Shown here one piece after another: positions 5,748-9,335 of a stretch of DNA of 9,335 nt. A model generated the notes under the pieces. That model was not told the origin of the DNA. It searched no databases and worked only from the letters and a program-made list of their open reading frames with translations. Where the stretch lies: assembly GCA_964617105.1 (NCBI GenBank), contig CAZTWC010000138.1, forward strand, positions 1 to 9,335. Direction: 5' to 3'. Every line of letters begins with the position of its first letter. Position 1 is the first letter of the stretch. Origin of the DNA: CAZTWC01 sp964617105 [NCBI: uncultured Myxococcia bacterium]. Lineage in GTDB: Bacteria; CAZTWC01. A program made the translations under genes and the position numbers.

Positions 5748-7589
5748 TCATTGCTGGCGCAGATAGGTTTGCCAAACTTTTTTGGCTATAGAAGCAGCCC
5801 CTGAAGAGCCATGACCTCCGTGTTCATTTAAAATAATCAGGGCAATTTTTGGTTTATCTATAGTTGCTATAGATGCAAACCAGGCATGGTCTTTATGAAA
5901 AAAATTGCCTGCTCTAACTCTTTTTAAGTTAACCACTTGAGCAGTTCCGGTTTTTCCTCCCAGGGGAAAGTCTTCCAGGCGATACCAATAGGCTGTCCCA
6001 CCTTTTTCATTCACCACCGCCTTGAGTCCCTTAAGGATTATGTTTATATTTTTCGGATTAAATTTTAAATGAGCGCGTATCTCAGGTTTTTTTTTATCCA
6101 ATATATTGCCCTGGTTATCTTCTAACTGTTTAACCAAACGGGGTCTGAAGAGTTGTCCGCCGTTAGAAAGAGTTGCATAAAGTAAAGCCATTTGAAGAGG
6201 AGTTACATTAACATCTCCCTGGCCGATTACATTATTTAGTATAAAACCTTTCTGAAAACCGTACTTTAAATGGCGGTTGTAGTAATCCTTGGAAGGGATT
6301 ATACCCTTAACCTCATTTTTCAAAATAATCCCGGTTTTTTGGCCCAATCCCAATTTTCTGGCCATGGAACAGAAAGAATCCAGCCCCAACTCTAATCCCA
6401 ATTTGTAGAAAAAGACATCACAGGATTGTTTCATAGAGCTAATAAAATCCATACGGCCATGTCCAGCCCGTTTCCAGCATGACCATCTGCGTCTTCCCAA
6501 CCTGGTTGAACCTCCGCAGTTTACCTGAAAATTTTTATCTGGTCTCCCAGCTTCCAGAGCGGCCAGGGCTGGTACCACTTTAAAAATTGAACCCGGGGGA
6601 TAGTGTTGTTGAATTGTCCGGTTTATCCAGGGCGTTAGAGGGTCGGTATCCAATTGTTTTTTCAATTTTGCATCTATCCTGCCGCTAAGTAGGTTGGGAT
6701 CAAAACCGGGTTTACTGTAAAGAGCGAGGATATCACCGGTATTGACATCCACACCTACAGCCGCCCCGGCTTTACCATGAAAATTCTGAAAGATTGCTTT
6801 TTGCAGTTCAATGTCAATGGTGGTTCTAAGGTTGTTGCCAGAAACTGGAGGCGTCAGGCGATGCTCATCGGCTCCCAGAAATTTTTCAGCCTGATCATCC
6901 ACCTCCTTACCTCTGGCATCCACAATGATTTTTTCTAAACCATCCTGGCCGCGCAAATGCTTTTCAAATATCTTTTCCAACCCAAAACGGCCGATTAAAT
7001 CTCCTTTATAATATCCCAGGCTTTTAAGTCTTTTATATTCATGTTGGTTGATCTCATTCATAAAACCCACCAGGTGACTGAGTGCTTCTCCAAAGGGGTA
7101 ATAACGTCTTTGCTTAACCTGTATGGTTATTCCATCCAGGTCATTTTTAAAGGTTTCCACCCAGGTCAATTGATCTCTGGTGATATCTTCCTTGATTAAA
7201 ATCGGTTGAAATTTCGCTAGCCCCCGGGCTTTGGAGACAGTTTTATTTATTTTTTGAAGGTCGGTTTTTTTTAGTTCTATCTGTTCACTCAATTTTTTTA
7301 ATACCTGGGTGTTCTGATAAAAGGCTGGAGTTACGTAGAGGTTGACACAAGGGCGGTTACCGGCCAGCATTACACCGTTACGATCCAATATTTTTCCCCG
7401 GTCGTGAGCTACACGCTGATGCTGGACGAAATTTTCTTCCGACAGGTGGCGGAAATTTTCTCCCTGAATGATTTGCAAAGAAAAAAGACGGCACACCAGA
7501 AGGAAAATGGCCAACGCGACTAATAAAATTGCCACATGCCTGCTGCGGCGAAATTCACTAAATTCAAACCGGTGTTCTGTCAGTCCCAT
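5748..7589 (-). CDS. mrdA: Penicillin-binding protein 2 (MrdA), elongation-specific D,D-transpeptidase
   Basis: This class B penicillin-binding protein cross-links new peptidoglycan in the side wall as part of the Rod complex, acting in the periplasm while anchored in the inner membrane. The 613-aa length is normal for PBP2. Residues 1-17 are cytoplasmic, and about 18-41 form the single membrane anchor. The pedestal (PBP dimer) domain follows, with the conserved R-G-x-I-x-D-R-N-G segment at 64-72 and RYYPFGEALSHLVG at 162-175. The transpeptidase domain covers about 270-605. It has the catalytic SxxK motif at S334-K337 (PPGSIFK), the second motif S389-C-D391, and KTG at 546-548 (GGKTGTAQ). The CWKRAGHG segment at 371-378 is typical of PBP2. 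All active-site elements are present, so it should be functional and beta-lactam sensitive. The start lies 2 bp after the mreD stop with only a weak ribosome site, suggesting translational coupling. rodA does not follow. Confidence 0.96.
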   Translation of the reverse strand: MGLTEHRFEFSEFRRSRHVAILLVALAIFLLVCRLFSLQIIQGENFRHLSEENFVQHQRVAHDRGKILDRNGVMLAGNRPCVNLYVTPAFYQNTQVLKKLSEQIELKKTDLQKINKTVSKARGLAKFQPILIKEDITRDQLTWVETFKNDLDGITIQVKQRRYYPFGEALSHLVGFMNEINQHEYKRLKSLGYYKGDLIGRFGLEKIFEKHLRGQDGLEKIIVDARGKEVDDQAEKFLGADEHRLTPPVSGNNLRTTIDIELQKAIFQNFHGKAGAAVGVDVNTGDILALYSKPGFDPNLLSGRIDAKLKKQLDTDPLTPWINRTIQQHYPPGSIFKVVPALAALEAGRPDKNFQVNCGGSTRLGRRRWSCWKRAGHGRMDFISSMKQSCDVFFYKLGLELGLDSFCSMARKLGLGQKTGIILKNEVKGIIPSKDYYNRHLKYGFQKGFILNNVIGQGDVNVTPLQMALLYATLSNGGQLFRPRLVKQLEDNQGNILDKKKPEIRAHLKFNPKNINIILKGLKAVVNEKGGTAYWYRLEDFPLGGKTGTAQVVNLKRVRAGNFFHKDHAWFASIATIDKPKIALIILNEHGGHGSSGAASIAKKVWQTYLRQQ

Positions 7590-7591
7590 GA

Positions 7592-8098
7592 TTAATAACT
7601 AATCCCAATTCTGCGATTTCTGTTTCCTGGGCTGGCGGGTAATATTTTTTTTACCAGCGGCAGTAAAAGCAAACCGGCCAAAGCAGTGATTATTGGATTC
7701 AGGAGTAAAAATTCGGCCAATAACCACCAGGAGTCTTGGTTGCGAAATAGCGGTATTAGTATTAGCCATAAGACTAAATAGATGAAAGTTATAAAAGCGG
7801 TTAGAATTGAAAAGGTAAAATTGGACTTTTCAAGATATTCGGTTACTAAAAAAAGAGAGATAAATATAACCACAAAAATCAAACAGTTTAACCCGATATA
7901 GACCGGAGAAAACAGATCTGCCAACAGGCCTATAAAAAATACCGTAAATGCGCTGCTAAATCTCATGTTTAGCCCCATATAAATAACTATTGGCAACAGC
8001 AATTCACACTTGAGCAGGGCAAAATCGTAGTGATAATAGATAATGCTTTCTAAAACAAGTAAAAACCAGGAAAATAAAATGATAAATAAACTGCGCAT
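7592..8098 (-). CDS. mreD: Rod shape-determining membrane protein MreD
   Basis: MreD is the small polytopic inner-membrane member of the elongasome and works with MreC. The 168-aa length is typical. The sequence is almost wholly hydrophobic, with about five membrane segments: roughly 3-21, 31-45, 50-64, 69-87, 97-118 (possibly longer) and a last one near 127-148. The charged tail (KKILP...NRNRRIG) is probably cytoplasmic. The G-L-L-A-D-L-F-S-P-V-Y-I-G-L-N segment at 57-71 corresponds to the family's conserved G-x-x-x-D...G motif. The start is the ATG 9 bp after the mreC stop. There is no clear Shine-Dalgarno sequence, so coupling to mreC translation is likely. MreD diverges quickly, so identification rests on the motif, the topology and the place between mreC and mrdA. 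Confidence 0.93.
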   Translation of the reverse strand: MRSLFIILFSWFLLVLESIIYYHYDFALLKCELLLPIVIYMGLNMRFSSAFTVFFIGLLADLFSPVYIGLNCLIFVVIFISLFLVTEYLEKSNFTFSILTAFITFIYLVLWLILIPLFRNQDSWWLLAEFLLLNPIITALAGLLLLPLVKKILPASPGNRNRRIGISY

Positions 8099-8107
8099 AA
8101 AACTAAA

Positions 8108-8920
8108 TTATTCAAGTAGTATTTCTGCATATTCCAACCGGCTCAAATCTACCGCCGGTTTTAGCCGGGCTTGCAAGTAAAAGCCATAGGGCTTTTTCGA
8201 AATTTTGGCTACCTCCCCAACCGGCAAACCCTTGGGAAAACGATTTCCCATCCCCGAAGTTACCACTTTATCGCCAACTATCAGGTCCGTCTCTTTCAAT
8301 ATATAGTGGACAGAGCAGGAGATATCTTCTGAAGAACCGCTCCCTTTTACCATTCCTCTGGTTCGGTTTCTGAATACGATAATATCAACCGAACTACGAG
8401 GATCGGTTATAGTGAGAACATCGCAATAATTTTTAAAGACTCGAAAGACAAATCCCACCACTCCTTGAGGCGCTTTTACTGCCATCCCTTTTTTTACGCC
8501 CTTCTCACTTCCCTGGTTAAGTTTTAACATCCGCACAAAAGGGGAGGGTGAGACCCCAATTACCCGGGCCACCAACCTCTTTGATTCTGTTTGAGGAGTC
8601 ATGTTAAAGAGGGTTCTCAATTGATTGTTCTCTTTTTCTATCTCCAGGCAAAGAGATATTTTTCCAGAAAGTAGATTTAAACGCTGTTTTAAGGCTTGAT
8701 TCTCTTTTTTAACTTCCACCAGCCAGATATAATTATTCCAGAGGTTAGTAAAAAATCCATTGGTACCAGCCGCTGATTCCTGGACTATCACACCTGGAAC
8801 CACCACTGCTTTGACTACAGCATTAAATTCTTGTTTTTTCTCTAAACGGGAAAGTAGAAAGAGTAATGAGATTAAAAGTAAGATGATTATAATGGTGGAT
8901 AAAATATTTTTCTTTGACAT
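8108..8920 (-). CDS. mreC: Rod shape-determining protein MreC
   Basis: MreC is a bitopic inner-membrane protein whose periplasmic part binds and activates PBP2, linking the cytoplasmic MreB filament to wall synthesis. The 270 residues show a short cytoplasmic N-terminus, one membrane anchor at about 7-24, and a coiled-coil with Leu/Glu heptads at about 62-105 that mediates dimerisation. The beta-barrel domains follow at about 115-270. Family signatures include ARVIGVSPSPFVRMLKLNQG (118-137), the KGVKKGMAV turn, GVVGFV, ITDPRSSVDI (171-180) and TSGMGNRFPKGLPVGEV (221-237). The C-terminus (DLSRLEYAEILL) matches the usual D-x-S-x-L-E end. The start has a purine-rich GGGGAAGAG about 6 bases upstream. 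The 118-bp gap to mreB shows no convincing terminator or promoter by eye, so transcription from mreB probably continues. Confidence 0.96.
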   Translation of the reverse strand: MSKKNILSTIIIILLLISLLFLLSRLEKKQEFNAVVKAVVVPGVIVQESAAGTNGFFTNLWNNYIWLVEVKKENQALKQRLNLLSGKISLCLEIEKENNQLRTLFNMTPQTESKRLVARVIGVSPSPFVRMLKLNQGSEKGVKKGMAVKAPQGVVGFVFRVFKNYCDVLTITDPRSSVDIIVFRNRTRGMVKGSGSSEDISCSVHYILKETDLIVGDKVVTSGMGNRFPKGLPVGEVAKISKKPYGFYLQARLKPAVDLSRLEYAEILLE

Positions 8921-9038
8921 TGATTCTCTTCCCCACCACCAACCGATAAATAACTGGTGTATCGTTTTTGCCCAGGGGCATGAGTCCGCAGCAATTTTGG
9001 CAACGAAACTGATTCCCGGACAGCAAATAGCCAGTTTG

Positions 9039-9335
9039 TCATGATTTTATAGAGACACTTTTTAACAAGTCAGGATTGGCCAGAGCCCTGCCGCAGCCAA
9101 CCACCACGGAAAGTAATGGATCGTCTGCCAAAATAACCGGAAGATTTAGATTTTCCCGCAAACAGGTGTCCAGATTATTCAATAATCCGCCGCCACCGGT
9201 TAACACAATCCCTTTATCAACAATGTCAGCCGCCAATTCCGGAGGAGTCCTTTCCAGAACTGTTCTAACCGAATCTAAGATTTGTCCCACCGGTTCTGAT
9301 AGGGCTTCCCTGATCTCCACCGAAGTTACCTGTAG
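9039..9335 (-). CDS. mreB: Rod shape-determining actin homologue MreB, C-terminal 98 residues
   Basis: MreB is the bacterial actin homologue that polymerises on the inner face of the membrane and orients side-wall synthesis. Only the last 98 codons are here; the frame stays open to the right edge, and full-length MreB has about 340-350 residues. The fragment reads VEIREALSEPVGQIL, then LERTPPELAADI, the nucleotide-binding loop GIVLTGGGGLL (fragment positions 42-52), and LADDPLLSVVVGCGRAL. All are hallmark segments of the MreB C-terminus. An internal GTG at 9320 is simply a valine codon, not a start. The stop is TGA at 9041-9039. Its place directly upstream of mreC is the standard arrangement. 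Confidence 0.96.
   Translation of the reverse strand, partial: LQVTSVEIREALSEPVGQILDSVRTVLERTPPELAADIVDKGIVLTGGGGLLNNLDTCLRENLNLPVILADDPLLSVVVGCGRALANPDLLKSVSIKS

Noticed and set aside
6417-6425. Second active-site motif of PBP2 is SCD rather than SxN
   Set aside because: PBP2-class transpeptidases normally have Asp at the third position (SAD or SCD), so this is not a lost catalytic residue.
8975-8990. TGCC...GGCA mini-hairpin beside an A/T run in the mreB-mreC gap
   Set aside because: Four-base stem only, and on the transcribed strand the run is A, not U, so it is not a terminator.
8823-9044. Small open frames on both strands across the mreB-mreC gap
   Set aside because: They overlap the start of mreC or the end of mreB, with unremarkable composition and no convincing ribosome site.
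9318-9320. GTG as a possible start of a short separate gene
   Set aside because: The frame continues through it to the window edge with conserved MreB sequence on both sides, so it is an internal valine codon.

Overview
The window reads almost entirely on the minus strand. It holds six genes in this transcriptional order: mreB (3' part only), mreC, mreD, mrdA (PBP2), a 301-aa protein of unknown function, a 1316-aa multidomain surface lipoprotein, and the first 200 codons of a DUF362-family protein that runs off the left edge. No stretch of 300 bases lacks a gene. The long open frames on the plus strand are antisense shadows.

The organism is most likely a Gram-negative rod. The mreBCD-mrdA block for side-wall peptidoglycan synthesis points that way. 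The lipoprotein combines a lipidated N-terminus, thrombospondin type 3 (TSP3) repeats, an FG-GAP/VCBS propeller and a C-terminal MopE-type metal-binding motif (core CDGMDNDCDG). That architecture is frequent in the former Deltaproteobacteria (Desulfobacterota, Myxococcota and relatives). DUF362 proteins are common in anaerobes. By eye the base composition is moderate, roughly 40-45 % GC. The taxonomic placement is inference, not an identification.

Right part (9335 to 5748): mreB to mrdA is a compact shape operon. The mreB-mreC gap is about 118 bp, mreC-mreD is 9 bp and mreD-mrdA is 2 bp. MreB filaments, the MreC scaffold, membrane MreD and the PBP2 transpeptidase form the elongasome (Rod complex). 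The usual partner gene rodA does not follow mrdA here.

Middle (5747 to 4625): an AT-rich 83-bp gap carries a plausible sigma70-like promoter, a short dyad and a strong Shine-Dalgarno sequence in front of the unknown 301-aa gene. After it comes a 134-bp spacer packed with three adjacent hairpins. These lack a U-tract and look more like a REP-type or structured intergenic element than a standard terminator.

Left part (4624 to 1): the large lipoprotein and the DUF362 gene are probably unrelated in function to the shape operon. The lipoprotein is the most elaborate product in the window: a lipid anchor, a carboxypeptidase-regulatory-like domain, a short Pro/Asn/Gly tandem repeat, a Cys-containing region, five TSP3 calcium loops, seven FG-GAP repeats, a TIG-like domain and a Cys-rich MopE tail. 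I see no defence system, mobile element, CRISPR array, tRNA or rRNA. The unusual points are the unknown gene in the rodA position, the architecture of the lipoprotein, and the hairpin cluster.
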